Below the pieces are notes generated by a model. The model had not been told where the DNA came from, did not search any database, and saw only the letters and a program-made list of their open reading frames with translations. A DNA stretch of 64,000 bases, taken from positions 1,684,001 to 1,748,000 of the forward strand of contig JAULJL010000025.1 in assembly GCA_030761205.1 (NCBI GenBank), given 5' to 3'. Positions 34,681-48,200 of the stretch are shown here, in pieces (positions within the stretch are counted from its first letter, which is position 1; every line of letters starts with the position of its first letter). The stretch comes from Fremontodendron californicum. Taxonomy: Eukaryota > Streptophyta > Magnoliopsida > Malvales > Malvaceae. Made by a program: the position numbers and the translations under genes.

Positions 34681-35492
34681 ATCAGTAATTTAGAGGAAAT
34701 TGAGTAAATTTGAAGAGAATTGAATTGTCAATGAATTGAAGTCGGTTAAGGGGCTTGCAGTTCCTGAAGATATATTTTTAAAGTATTAATTTTTATTTTT
34801 CAAGTTTAAGGAAATAGAGATCGGGCTGAACTGTGGGCCCGAGTGTAAATTAAATTGGGTCGTCTAAGGAGTTTAGGTTAACCCAAAATTTAAATTCAGT
34901 TCGTAAAGCTCAGAACCCAAATTTCTTCAAGTTGAAACAAGGCAAAGGCAAGAAGCAAGCACCATTTTTAACTCTTTTTTGTCATGGGACACAAACTGTA
35001 TCGTACTCTGGGTTCTTTCAGATTTTTAAATTTTAATCCGATTCATGAACATTGAACAACGTTAATTGTTTGGGTTTTTCTTGGTTTGTCTTCTCAGATT
35101 TGAGTCTGATCAACCTTTTCGTTTGCCTGTATTTTGCAAAGGGGCGCCAACCATTGTCTCCAACACTCCAAATCGTAAGTAATTTCTTACTCTATCTCTC
35201 TCTCTTTTTCTATTCCAATATTTCCTAATCTATGAATTTCTCGGACATGGGTACGTCTTAATATTTTTTTTTTTTATGTACACTTTTGCCAATCAAAAAT
35301 CCTTTTTTTGTTTTTTTTTTTTTGTTTTATGCTTTCTTAGAATCCTTATTTGTGATACATTTCGTTAAAGTTTCGATTTTTCTGTGGATTTATTCAAGGC
35401 TAGTTGATTAGTAACTTTCCTTGTTTATTTTTAATCTTTTTGTAGAGCTTTTGGAAGTGTTTGATTGGTGATGAGGTGAAAGTGGTGTAATA
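34681..35492 (+). promoter_or_regulatory. Upstream region and split 5' UTR of the DUF616 gene
   Basis: A probable leader exon ends AACACTCCAAATC at 35174 before GTAAGT, and TTTTTGTAG at 35445 is a good acceptor, giving a 271-bp UTR intron. A CT repeat and T-runs lie inside it. No other gene is seen. Confidence 0.4.
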
Positions 35493-38400
35493 ATGGATAG
35501 TGAGCTCCAACGGCCTGTTTCTTTTCGGTTAAGCCGTAGAGGAGATCGTAATAATCAACGCCCATTTGCTAAAGGTAAGCAGAATCTCTAAATTTTTTTT
35601 TCACATCTCTTGATGCATTGAAAAAAAATTTGGGTTATGAATGATTATGGCATTGGTTTATAATTTATATTGTATAATATTATATCTTTGTATTCTTTAA
35701 AATGGAGGGTAATTTGTATATGTTACCTGCTTCATTTATGGATTATGGTTTTGGGATTGCATGACGAGATGTAGTTTTCGCGGATTTTGATTGTTTTGAT
35801 GCAGATGATGGAGGTGGTTTATTTTCTTCAGTAAGGTTTCCACAAGATAATCCATTGAAGGTTGTGTGGAAGCAGGGCTTTGTTCGACTGGTTATTGTAG
35901 CAGGCATTCTATGGATGTTACTTATTCTTATTGTATTATTATTTCATGTTTGGTCTTGCCAATCTTCATTTTCTTTCTTTTCAGGTACTTTCGATACTGT
36001 TTTGGTCTATGTTTACTTTGGTATATCTGTAGGTTTATCTTCATTTGGATTTAAATTGTCAGCCTTTCTAGCCTTTGTTATTTTCTGGAAAAATATGAGT
36101 TAGGAGAATGAACATAGAGTTTTATATCATTTCTGCTATTTTGATTCTAAAATTTGAACTGATACTGATCTAGTTCCCAAGGAGCCCAATGAGTGAACTA
36201 GGCTCAGTTTGGTGGTCTTGTGTTGGGTCCTAAACCTGAAAGATCTTAAGCTCCTTCAGTGTGCTAAATTTTTGTTCCATCAACCGGTCATTGTAGAGTT
36301 GACTGAAATTTATGTTTCAACATTGGCCTGTAGTGCGCGCTTATACTACTTCAAGAATGCTGTTACTTCAACATCTATGCTAAGACATGGTTTGACATAG
36401 TGGCATCTTTTGTGTTTTTTAATTAATTAATCAGATAAATACTGGGAAAAAGATCGGTGGGGTTCTTTTCTGTATTAGGGAGGTTTTTAAACAATTCAGA
36501 AGTTGCTTTTATTTCCTGTTTCTATGTGCTCCACTAATTCTTGATGTAGTCATGGTTTTCATTTATCAAGGTTACATCCATACTTAGGGAAATGTCATGT
36601 GGAATCTAAAATTTTTGGTTATTTTGTCATTGGTTTGAGATGATATATATTGTTCTCTCCACATGCAGCTATTTGTAACAAAGAGGGCAAGGTATTTATT
36701 GCAATGGACTTGCTTGGTTTGGCCCCAAAAGCAGAACATCGTAAGATCATGCGGACTCTTCTTTTTCCAAAATGCTGATCTCTCTGCTTTTATACTAGTT
36801 ATATAATTGATTGTAATTAATCAAATAGGTTGTCCTATTCCAGAGCCGTTGACCCTGAGAAAATAGTTATTCCAGAGGGAAGAACACCAGATGTAATTGT
36901 TAAAGATCTAACCTATATTGAGGATGCGGATTTGGTTAACAATGGATCTCAGTCCTTCCCATTATTTGGAGGTAACCAAAGCTGGCTGCAAAGAGAAGAG
37001 AGTTTTATATTGAAGCCAAATATGGAGGTAGAACTTATTTTATTTGCTTTTAGTCCCCTGCTCTTATTCATATAGGTATCAAAACTAAGGCAAATAATGG
37101 TCTGGGCCCTGGGGATAAAAATTGTTTTTTCCCATATTTAGTTGTTAGATTTAATATATTGTGGAGATGGAAATTTTCTCACTCTTGCCTCTGCCCTCAC
37201 CTTCCTTGCCTCTTTTAGATGGCTGAAAATAAAATTAAGTAATTTTATTATGTATTAAATTTTTCCCTCCAGGTGCACTGTGGATTTCTGCGAAATGGCG
37301 GTGCTGACATGAATCCTGTGGATATCGAATATGTCAAGAAATGTAGGTTTGTGGTTGCATCTGGGATTTTTGATGGATATGATGTACCTCATCAGCCATC
37401 AAATATAAGCATCCGTTCTAAGAAGCTCTTCTGTTTTCTGATGGTTGTTGATGAAGTATCTCTCGAATTTATTAAAAAAAATGTGACCATCAGGAAAGAT
37501 AATGATAAGGGGATGTCGGTCGGCATATGGCGTCTTATCCAATTGAAGCATCCACCTTATGATGAGCCCAGAAGGAATGGGAAGGTTCCCAAGATTTTAA
37601 CCCATAGGTTATTCCCTAAGGCACAGAACAGCATTTGGATCGATGGTAAAATGGAATTGATAGTTGATCCATTGCTCATTCTCGAAAGGTACATTCACGC
37701 GTTATTGATTTATTAACGACTTTGCTTTTGCCATATTTTCCCCTTGATGAATGAGAGGAAAGACAGTCTCTTTTGATTCATTATACAATTACTTTAGATT
37801 TATTAAAGCATGCATCATGAACATTTGATATAATATAAAATTTACCTGTTTGAAGGCAAATATCCGACCAAGAACCTTCCTGGTTGGGACTTTTTGAATT
37901 TTTTTTTTCCTAGCTATATGAAGTTTGAATTATTATCTTGATGTAGAAACAGTTAGATTATATGAATTATTTTCTATGGCAGATACTTATGGCGCGATAA
38001 GCATACTTATGCTATTGCTCAGCACAAACATCATAGGAGTATATATGAGGAGGCTGATGCAAACAAGCGGAGAAAGCGATATGCCAGACCTCTTATCGAT
38101 CTGCACATGAAGATATATTATTATGAGGGAATGAAGCCATGGAGTTTGAAGAAAAATACTATTAGCGGTATGAAGGTAGACATAGTATTCTCATATGAAA
38201 TATAGAAGTATTTCCTCTTTTAAAGTAGTGAAGTGCATGCCCTTCCAATAACTTGATAAAGGATGCATAATGTTCTTCTATGTTGTTACGACTCTTCATT
38301 TTTCTTGAAGTACTCGGGTCCGATGCATATTCGAACATGGGTATGGGGATATGATTCTCCAAAGACCCTTCAAATACATGAAAATCTTGGAAAAAAAAAT

Positions 38401-38905
38401 TGAACATATCCGTGTCGGACATATTCCTATGTCCGATATTCACACCCGAATTCAAGTAACATAGATGTTCATGTTATAGTTCTGTTGATGCAATTGATAT
38501 TTCGTTGTACTAACACCAAAACCAAATGCAGATGTGCCTGAGGGAGCCGTAATTATAAGGGAACATACCACACTGAATAACTTGTTTAACTGCTTGTGGT
38601 TCAATGAGGTCAATCTCTTCACACCAAGAGACCAGCTGAGCTTTGGCTACGTCGTATACAGGTTAAGTGGCTTGTTTAAGTTCTTTATGTTTCGAAATTG
38701 CGAGTACAATTCACTTTTTGTCTTGCATCCCCATACTCGGGAGCATTCTTCAAAAGTAGAGTGGGTAAAAAGTTTGAGCGAGTTTAAGGGAAGTGGTAGC
38801 AGCATGAAAGAGACTAAAGGTGGATTCGGCTTGTGGAATCCTTATCCTAATAACCTTGATTCAGTCGCCCTGCCGCCGGTCGTAAGAACCTCAAAAGCAG
38901 GCTGA
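35493..38905 (+). CDS. DUF616 family protein (TOD1/MUCI70-like) with one-base frameshift in exon 4
   Basis: Seven exons (35493-35574, 35805-35984, 36669-36740, 36829-37027, 37273-37688, 37983-38167, 38532-38905) match a plant DUF616 protein of about 500 residues. A short basic N-terminus is followed by one membrane anchor (LVIVAGILWMLLILIVLLFH), then the conserved luminal domain: IVIPEGRTPD, FPLFGGNQSW, VHCGFLRNGGADMNP, VASGIFDGYDVPHQPSNI, GIWRLIQLKHPPYDEPRRNG, SIWIDGKMELIVDPLLILER, KHHRSIYEEADANKRRKRYA, LWFNEVNLFTPRDQLSFGY. Members are Golgi/ER type II proteins, variously called alkaline ceramidase (TOD1) or putative glycosyltransferase (MUCI70). Exon 4 opens CPIP in one frame but VDPEKIVIPEG in another; total exon length is one base short of a multiple of three. 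Intron 6 holds a MITE. Confidence 0.85.
38278..38464 (+). mobile_element. hAT-like CTATGTT MITE, copy 2 (187 bp)
   Basis: It begins CTATGTTGTTACGACTC and ends CAAGTAACATAG, with the same internal GTGTCGGACA motifs as copy 1. Flanks ATGTTCTT and ATGTTCAT (7 of 8 identical) are the target-site duplication. It makes up about half of intron 6 of the DUF616 gene. Confidence 0.82.
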
Positions 38906-39469
38906 TCATATCATTGTAAGCAAATCTTGATCATCTTTTGAACTTGAAATGATTATTGAATGATTTCTTTTATTGATCCATCTCTGCTTCATCGAACACG
39001 ATTACCTTTGTAAACTTTTGTATAGTACGTAGAAGAGAAAGGAAATTGTTTCCTAAACATGATTTCATATTGAAAGTTAATAATAATTATTTTTATCCTA
39101 CATAATCTCCATATTCATAGGTACATTGTTCTGGATGAATGTGTGAATGTCTATAACATTATTTGTATTAGATTTATTGAAGAAAATAACTAGACAACTG
39201 CACTTGGCTGATAATCTTCGTTAAGATCAAGAACCATGTCGTGTTATAATCCAATCTCCGGCCATAAACAAATTAAGAAAATTATGTTATCCAGATTCAA
39301 GGCAGATACGATATGTATGCAAAATGAGTATTTTTAATTTTAATTTTTTTTTTTTTTTTTTTATATATTTGAAAGATTGTATCTTATAACTATGTTCGAT
39401 AATTCAACATAAACTTCGAATACCTATTGCAAAGAGTTAAAGAAAATCGTTTCACTACGGACATAAAAT
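38906..39469. other. 3' UTR of the DUF616 gene and intergenic DNA
   Basis: AT-rich with a T-run at 39345-39362. No gene is seen. This is the gap between the convergent DUF616 and PP2C genes. Confidence 0.5.
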
Positions 39470-39650
39470 CTATGTTACTCGGACTCGGGTATGAGTGTCA
39501 AACATTATTATGTTCAATTTCTTTTTCAAGATTTTCATGCATTTGAAAAGTTTTTGAAAGATCATATTCTCAAACTCATGTTCGGACATGCATTGAACAT
39601 GAGTGTTGAACACGAGTACTTCAAAAAAACATAACATACAATAACCATGA
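39470..39650 (-). mobile_element. hAT-like CTATGTT MITE, copy 3, degenerate, reverse orientation
   Basis: It begins CTATGTTACTCGGACTCGGG, which is the reverse complement of the right end of copies 1 and 4, and contains GTTCGGACATG. The other end (near ACATAG, 39645-39650) is eroded and no target-site duplication is clear. Confidence 0.6.
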
Positions 39651-39922
39651 CATAGTTGCTTCAAACGTTGTTGCCCATTTGCTTCGGATCAATAAATCTA
39701 CCCCGTATTTCTACACAATCAAAACTCTCCGCCATGTTAGAATCAGTAAGATGTTAACTATGTTGGCATTTTTCTGAGTGAAAAGCGATTAAGAAAGTGA
39801 AATACTATCTGCATAATGTGGAAAACAAAGTCAAAAGAGTCGAAAAATCGGTTTTGGAAGCTACCCGGTATTCACATAAGGAAAATATGATACAACAAAG
39901 AAGAACATGCGTTGCAGCATGA

Positions 39923-42900
39923 TCAGGTATTAGGAGCCAGTGTATTAGGAGGCAATTTAAATCCTCCCCCTCTAACAGATAGATTAGGACCCTTTACTGA
40001 GCTAGCCCTGCTCACGAGGTTTGAGTCAAGAAACACCACGATTACTGTAATGTCATCATGGAAATGCCGACGGACGCCACGGTCGATCTTCTTCAAGTCG
40101 GAATACCGCATTTCTCTCTTTTTTGCTGCTTGTTGTAGAGCAGTTTTTACCAGCCTTCTTGCACTTCCCTGCATGAAAGTCCAAAACCAAAAAAAAAAAA
40201 AGTTAATTTTCTCTGTTCTTTTGATTCCCTATTTTAAGATGAATTTCATGTCATCATTACAATGCATAAGCACAACATCAAAGAAGAAGGAAACAAAAAT
40301 AAACAAACATTACATGACAAACAGAAAGGAAATAGAAACATTGTTCCTCCTCCCTGTATCAGCATGCATTTGTGTATGCATGTGCGTGAGTTCACTTGTC
40401 CGACGTGTATGCATGCAGTACGAACCAGTCAAGAAAATCCAAAATCTACTATCAGAAACCAGCTAGAAAAGGCTTTTAACTGAATGAAAGTTTCGGAGTG
40501 ATAGGAGAAAAGAGTATTGTTTATAGTAAGATAAACTATATTTAACATTGAGGCATAAACTTACACTTCGTGGATGATTTTGAACTATATCAACAGCTTC
40601 TTGATTGCTTAGGTGCTCCCAGAGCCCATCAGATGCAAATATCACGAATTGATCATGTGGCTGCAGCTGGTGCACTGATATTGATGGGTCTGCGCTTAAT
40701 ATTGGCCTTTTGAAAGGTTCGCGAAGACGAAATTTGGGATATAAAGGCTCCCTGTTGAACTCAGCCTTTTTCAAATATACATCACCAATAGATCTGGAAA
40801 TCTGAAAGGTTGAGATTCTATCAATTAAACACTCTCAAAAAGTAAGAGGCACCAGAACAAACCATAGAAAACCATAGCAAGGAAATTACAATCTTGAACT
40901 GTTGGACAGATTGCAAGTTAGTAATCTTATTGCGGATACTTCATGAATGAATTAAGGCAGTGCAGACATTCTCTTCACATAAGAAATCCATAAAATTAGT
41001 TGTACTTCTAACTTCTAAGTGCACATAGTATTTTGAGAAACTTTACAATATTTATAAAGATTCCGTATTGACATGTGGGAACTTTCTTAGAAGTTTTCTC
41101 AAACGATTTGACCAAGCATCAGAAACCTCTTTATACAATCAATTAAGGAGTTCAAAGGTGTACAGTTGGATTTCATAGCCTAGATATAGATTCCTAATCT
41201 AAAGTTAGAAAACCTGGAAAGTACTAGTATCAGTCATTGAAATAAGATGTATTCATGGGTAAAAGAACTATTTCTCCAATCTCAAGCAGTCAATTACATC
41301 CTCCCTTCTTCCCTCGAAGAGGGTTCGATTTGTTAAGAGGTGGCTCTGACCATCTTCCAAAGCCATTATGACTGAGCAAATCAGAATGTACAGTTTATTC
41401 TCTCTGTAAAACCTGGAAAGCCACATAACTCTAAAAGACAGGGCAATTAAAACCTAGCGCATTAGGATATTTCCTTTCACCAAGCTCATGCACCTGTATA
41501 GAGATGAAAAGTTATACAGCTACTGTGATTCCATAATAAAGCCAGAAGTTCAAAAGTAGCCAACTCCAGGATCACCACTGAGCTTATTAGTGCCTGACTT
41601 GGAATATATGCATACATTCCATATATGGATAACCATCTAATCACTTCCTTGCCATGAGATCAACATACAATCCAACAAATTTTTTAGATTCCATAGCATT
41701 ATGCAACAGCCAGTAGCACTATTTTATCCTTTTCCATCATCTTTGTTAATTACTAAGTTCTCTCATAATCAAAAGTTTTTTCTCATTTCCCTTTCTCTTT
41801 TAGCTTTGCAGATAAACCCATGCTCCACCCCTTTTTTCTTCTGAATATTGCCTCGGAATTTTAGTCGTATAATTATATTTTCGCTCCAAAACACTAAAGA
41901 CCTGTTTTTGGTTTTATTTTCAAAAGGTAAGCATGAGTAGATGAAACACTGCCTCAGGTTCATCGTTCATGCCTTTCTTTAAGAATTTAGTATAAATCAA
42001 ACCAGCTAAAACAAACTTTCCAATTATTCGTAAACAGCATGCTCTATAGTGCTCAACTTGGACAAGAACTGGTTCAAGCTCTCTAAATGTCTGCAGCACA
42101 GATGAACGAAAGTGGTACTTGCCTATGTTGCTCCGACTCTTCATTTTTCTTTAAGTACCCGTGTCCGACACATATCCGGACGTGGGTATGATCTCCCAAA
42201 GACGGTTTAAGTACCCACATAGTCCCTGTACTATAGTGAAAAGAGTAATTTAGTCCTTGTACTGTAAATGTGAGTAATTTAGTCTATGTACAATTGAAAT
42301 AGGTGCAAATAAGTAAATTTGATAACAATTTTAATGAAAAACTGTTAAAATGCTGATGTGGACTCGTAAAATTTAACAGAATTAATGACTTGGAATAAAA
42401 TATGACTTGAAATATATCTAATTCTGTTAGATTTTACGAGTCCACATCAACATTTTAACAGTTTTTCATTAACATTGTTATCAATTTTACTTATTTGCAC
42501 CTATTTCAATTGTACATGGACTAAATTACTTACTTTTACAGGACAGAGACTAAATTACTCTTTTCACTATAGTACAGGGACTATGTGGGTACTTAAACCC
42601 CCAAAGACCCTCCAAATACATGGAAAAACTTAGAATAAATCAAACTTACCTGTGTCGGACACATACCCGTGTCCGGCACTCACACCCGAGTCCGAGTAAC
42701 ATAGGTACTTGCTCCTTTTTTCACATGGTTATTCTTGTCAAGAAAGGTAACACAAATCACAAATAGAAGCAAGTTCCAATTCCTCTCACTGATTTTTTCC
42801 CCGACCAGTTATAGAGCTAAGCAAAGCATGGCTGTTTACAAAACGGCGTTACATACCCATCTTAGCAGTTAAGCAACTACTAAAATAAAAGTTGCTTGCA

Positions 42901-43920
42901 TAGTGAAACTTACCTGTATGATACCTTTTACACGCCATACATTGTGCTTCAAAACTACAATGTTTGAGTCATCAGGGTGCAATGACTGCAGCTCCTGTCT
43001 TACAGACTCTATGCACGCATTATGTTCAGCTGACAGCTGAATGGCTAGAACCTCTCCTGTTGCCTCTACAGCTCTCCCCAAAACAGCACGGGAATCGCCA
43101 AGGTTGGCAACATAAAGGTTTCCACCACAGATAACACCAACCAGGCAGCAGGATCCGACAGCTGCAATTTGTGGTTTCATAGGCCATTGTTTGGCAACGA
43201 GAGACAAAAAACCCTCTTCTGTTGCTTGATATGCTTTTCGTATTACGTCGACTGACATTGTCTGTTGCTCAGAAGTGAACCCTGAACATAACAAATATTT
43301 CAGAATAACAAACATCAACAAATACAAAAGTGCATGAAAAAAAGCCAAAAATAAATACCAGGCTCTACAGTAACAAATCAGTAGTGAGACACACAATAGA
43401 AACATGACACTCAGGAATCTATAACTGTTTGGACTCAGAACAACAAACACTTAACTATGGCTGCAAAAGTTCACCACACTAATTCCTTTCAATCATTTAA
43501 TCCTATCCAAAAAAAAATTGCTTATTGATATTTATTTCCTCTACTTCCTTAATCAGTAAATAAAGGGCAACAAAAAATTAACCCCAGCAAAGGCTTCTTA
43601 CACTTTAGATGTCGAAAGAGATGATCGTTGATGTAGCGCGAAGTCTCAGGGCCCCCATGCCCATCATATACGCCAACAAAAGTACCATAGGGGCCCGACT
43701 CATGTGAACTCAAACAACCAGACTCAAGCTGGCTCTGATCCTCAAGTAAACTGTTGGCCTGAACCACTGCCATCGAGAACTCACCATTAAAGTGCTGTCC
43801 TGTGTCCTTGTACCACAAAAGCCCATCTTGACGACCTCCAGCATCCGAACTTGAGTGAACGTATCGATCTGACCTTGGCCGAAAACAGGCCCTGAAAAAG
43901 TTCATCAACCCAGATAACAT
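39923..43920 (-). CDS. Clade D protein phosphatase 2C (389 aa)
   Basis: Four minus-strand exons (43602-43920, 42914-43281, 40565-40801, 39923-40168) join in frame to 389 residues, normal for the clade. Metal-binding and catalytic motifs are intact: LLEDQS (E60, D61), VYDGHGG (D86), VANLGDSRAVL (D169), SRSIGDVYLKK (D236), FASDGLWEHL (D287) and HDDITV (D346, D347). The N-terminus MLSGLMNFFRACFRP and QDGLLWYKD place it with plant PP2C-D proteins such as Arabidopsis PP2C46. Clade D phosphatases dephosphorylate plasma-membrane H+-ATPases and are inhibited by SAUR proteins in auxin-driven growth; that role is inferred. Intron 2 (40802-42913) holds two nested MITEs. The gene converges on the DUF616 gene. 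The 5' UTR upstream of 43920 was not resolved. Confidence 0.94.
42123..42704 (+). mobile_element. hAT-like CTATGTT MITE, copy 4, split by another MITE
   Basis: The outer element begins CTATGTTGCTCCGACTC and ends CCGAGTCCGAGTAACATAG, with the perfect 8-bp duplication GTACTTGC (42115-42122 and 42705-42712). Without the 396-bp insert and its 9-bp duplication it would be 177 bp, close to copies 1 and 2. It lies in intron 2 of the PP2C gene. Confidence 0.9.
42204..42599. mobile_element. Mutator-like foldback MITE nested in copy 4
   Basis: Both ends read GGTTTAAGTACCCACATAGT inward, and the two arms stay almost perfectly complementary for over 50 bp and similar nearly to the middle. The 9-bp duplication CCCAAAGAC (42195-42203 and 42600-42608) indicates a Mutator-type transposase. 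There is no coding capacity. The insert is younger than its host MITE. Confidence 0.9.
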
Positions 43921-45240
43921 CCCTCATCTCATCCAAAAAACCCTCCAAATTATCCTCATCTAAATAACCACTGAATACAACTAAGCCCTAGAAACCTCAA
44001 CAGTGAGCCGTATCCTCCTTTGCTTCTCAAACACAATAATGGAACACTACAGCAACAAAGCACACCAAGAGGTTAGCAATAGTGCAATGTGCAATGACGG
44101 CTCAAAAGCAACTAAACCAAGGAAACCTCAACTACAAATTAGTATCTTCCAGTACTCCTCAAGGGACAGTTACCAGCATCAATCAAAAAAGTACAATACA
44201 GTAATAACTATATAATCAATAGCTAGCATATCAATAAATGATGTACAAGAAGACACCTTGTCAGTTTGTTTAAGTTATTAATATTGAGCTCAAACAACAG
44301 AAACCGTTCTCTCTAAAAACAGGAAAACCATGACCGTAACAGTTCCTTATGCTGAAAAAATCAACAAAAAACAAAGGAAGGGTTTTTGAAACTACAGAAT
44401 CGGTCAAAGCTCACTTTTTTTTTTATTAACTTTTCTAACAAAGTAGTTGGTCAGCCATTAGGATATCCAGAAGGTCTAATGTTTCACATTGAGAACTTTA
44501 AACAACCTAGTTCCACATATCCCATTAGACACATTAATCTTCATAATTCCACTTGTATTTCCCACACTAAATATTAAAAAAATAACAAATGCTTACCTTT
44601 TTATTAGACCACTTTGGTTTATACTTGAAAAGGAGGATCTGGGAATAGAAAAGGAAAAAACTTCATGTAGGCATGAAATTGGAATTAGCAGATCTATGGA
44701 TCAATCAAATCAAAGAGTGAGAAAAAAGAAGTTTGGGTTTGGGTTTTGGTTTTGGTTTTTGATTTTTGATTTGGTTGGTTTCAACTAGTGACGAGATAAT
44801 TGAAGAAGAAGAAAAGAAAATAATAGAGATATGAAATGGATGAGTTCCTTTTTTCTTCAAAAAGAGAAGTTTTTTATGTGAAAGATTTTGGTTTGGCCCC
44901 CAACAACTTATAAAAACTCTTTCTATCTGTCTCTCTTGTTTCTCCCTCTAATTCTCAGCAGACAAGACCATAAAAGACCAACAATGGAGAGCTTGAAGCC
45001 AGCAAAGCAGAGGTCCAGATTTGGGCTCCACACTGGTAATAGAGAGAGAAGCTTAATAAGCTTAGAGAGAGAGAGAGATATATCAAAGAAATCAATTTTA
45101 TGGGTTGGTATAATCTACATCACCACATTAACCATGTACCCAAGAAATAAGATTGATGGGATCACACGTGGCAGCATTTGTTGCTTGCCACGAACCTTAT
45201 TATTACCGATGTTTTCTTCTTAGTCCACTGTGTTGTTACA
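43921..45240 (-). promoter_or_regulatory. Upstream region of the PP2C gene
   Basis: Less AT-rich than the DNA beyond it and likely to contain the PP2C leader, possibly with a UTR intron, and promoter; pyrimidine-rich tracts on the minus strand (around 45060-45080, GA/CT repeat) fit a transcription start region. Plus-strand open frames here are not convincing. Confidence 0.35.
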
Positions 45241-48200
45241 CGTGTTAGTTTAAGGAAAGTAGGATGAAATTAGGGGCGAAATCATAAATATTTACGTAGG
45301 GATCAAAATTAGATTTACTCATAAATTAGATCGCGGTCTAATTTTTTTTTTTTTCAACTTTATCCAAACTCATTTCGGATTTGTTCGTTCGTTTTATTAT
45401 TTATTTAATATTAAAAATTAAAAAATATATTTTTATATTAATATTTAATATTTTTATAATTAAGTTTAAATAAAAATTTATTTTTTTATTATTTAAACAG
45501 TGATCCAAGTCGATCCGTATCACGAAAAAAATTACGCAGGCCTGGCTTATGAGCAGATACAGCCGGAATATATATATAAAGATTTAAAGTAAAAATAAAA
45601 ATCGTATATAAAATAAACTTATCCAAGGATAGGGTTATTCGTAGGTTCGTATCAGGTCGGGCCGGGCTTTGGACAAGTAAATTTTTTTGCTATACGAGTG
45701 ACTCGATCCAGTCCATGAATAACTCTAATATAAAAATATTAAATTTAAATATTATATATGATATTGAATTTGTTAACAATATATAAATTTATTATAATGA
45801 AATAAAATTTTTAATTTTTAAATATTATAATTCATGTTGCATATGAAAAAAATTTAATAATAAATGAAGTTTCAACGTCAAAAAAATTTATTGTTTAATT
45901 AAAATATGCATAAAATTATTTCATATTATAAAAGAATATTTAGAAAAAGCAAAATAAGTTAAATGCACAATTCGTATTAGATATTGTAATTGTTTAACGT
46001 TCTTTATTTATTTTTCTCTTATGAGCATAAAATGAAAAATATTAAACAAAATAATTAATGTAAATGCATCTATTTAATTGATTGAAAAGATAACAGAGAG
46101 AATTAAGCTAATAATAATGACTAAGATTTAAACTAAAAATTTTATCAAATTTATTATATCAAACAAATTCTACAATTAGGGGGCCAAATTGAAGGGCCAA
46201 ATTTAAAATTTGGAGGGCCAAATATAATTTTATTTTATTTCAAAAATCTTAAAAATACTAAGGGGGCCTAAATTGAAAGACCAAACAAAATTTAGAAAGG
46301 TGAAACATAATTTGATCCTTATATAAAAAAATTAAAAAATTTAAGGGGGAGTCAAGGCCCTTGCCTGCCCCCTGTCTTTGCCCCTGGATGAAATCTTTGT
46401 GTCTTTGGCAGTGGTCGTTATTACAGTTTTTTTTTTTGTTCGAATATTACAAGTTATTATTGTTAGAGACGGAGTAATCTTAATATTTATGTATTCATGC
46501 TTTTTTTTCTTTCATATTTTATATGTTAATTATATAAATATAAATAATTTATTAAAATTTTAAATACGAATATAATATATATTAAACATATCGTTTTAAT
46601 TGTATTATCATGTTTAAACTTATCTTCTTGTATTTATTGTAATATTTTTATATTTATTAAATAAATTGTATTTATATCATATTTTTATATTATGTTTAAA
46701 ATTGTCAACGCTAACGATAGAGTCAAGCCTTGCGTTTAACTAAAAAAAAAAGGTTTTTGTTTGTTTACGAATTGGACTTAGCTTAGTTTCAAGATTTTTG
46801 GTTTTACATCAAATATGTTTTCTACTTTGCTTTATTGGTGATTAGGGATCACATTAAATATGTATTTTTGTCATTTAAAAGTCATTAATGATAAAGGTGG
46901 ATAATTTTTGGTGGTTTGTTTAACAAACCATGAAATTTGAAAGTTTTCTTTAGCAAGATGGAATTTTTATGAAATTTTCAATTTTAAAAAGAAAGGGAGA
47001 ACAATTAAAATATTTAAAAAAATTATTATTTAGGATTTATATATATATATATATATGTCAGGTCGAGTATTGGATGACGCGAGTATTATCTTACTCGTCC
47101 CGTATCCGAATCCGATTATTCGATAATTGAGTATAAAAATTCCTTTTATCTGTACAGTACGTTCAAGTTGAGAAACATGTTATAAATCGAATACGAGTGA
47201 AATTGTCATCCAAATTGGTAAACATCAAATAAGCCGTAAAAAAAAATCAAACATGAGAGGTTGCTTCAATCCTACGTGAATAAAAAGAATTGTCTTAAGT
47301 TTTTTATTTTATTTTTTTATTTGAACTTTGAAATCTAATTTTATAATATAAATGACAAGAATCTAGCAATGGAGTCCATATTAGAAAAGATGCATGTATG
47401 TATTGATTTTCATTATTACATTTCAATTTTGAAAGTCTTAGAGAATGTTGGAAAAAAAATACTTGAAATTTAACGTAGCAGCCACAGGTCTAACATTTGA
47501 AAACGTCTAAGCTTTTTCGGTCTTTGATTAAATTTTGAAATTAATAAAAAAATGTATGGATTTTTCAAACATAGATAAACCATGCAAACACGTATGGAAG
47601 GAAGATTATGATTGTTTCAAAGTTTATATATAAAAGAAATGTCAAAACCCGAAGTTTAACTTAATTGATTTACTGTTATTCTTAAAAGATAGAATTCAAT
47701 AGATTTAAAATTCGAATTATAGAATATGTAATTTTTTTCCCCTTTCCTAATCTATAATTTTCTTTGTAAAAAAATAAAAATAAAATAATTAGGGCCAAAA
47801 TTAAGATAAAATTTTCAAGGGTAAGTTTTAATGCCAAGGGAACATTCCATGTACAATTGGCATAAAAAGAATGGTTTAGACAGGTTCATTAGGAATCCTA
47901 TGGTGAATCTATCCTACTCCATCCATTCATAGTGAATATATATCCATTCATAGTGAATATATTCTTATTTTATTTTCCTTGAATCTCCTTATTATTTTTT
48001 ATCATCTGAAATTATCAAAAATTAAATCTTAATCACTAAAATTAATTAACAGATCATTCGATCTTATTATTTTATATGCACCTTAATTATTTCAAATCCA
48101 AAATTTCATATTTCAAAGAGACTTTGCCAAATAATTTTGTCAATCATCAAAGCATCAAAATTTTAAATTCATAGCATTTAGGAGAATATTATTTCCATAA

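Noticed and set aside
39912..40466. Open frame of 184 codons on the plus strand
   Set aside because: It is antisense to the last exon of the PP2C gene, whose minus-strand reading has all expected motifs; the plus-strand protein resembles nothing and runs into intron.
44888..45223. Open frame of 111 codons on the plus strand
   Set aside because: Composition and content are not gene-like, no family is recognised, and it lies in the presumed PP2C promoter or leader region.
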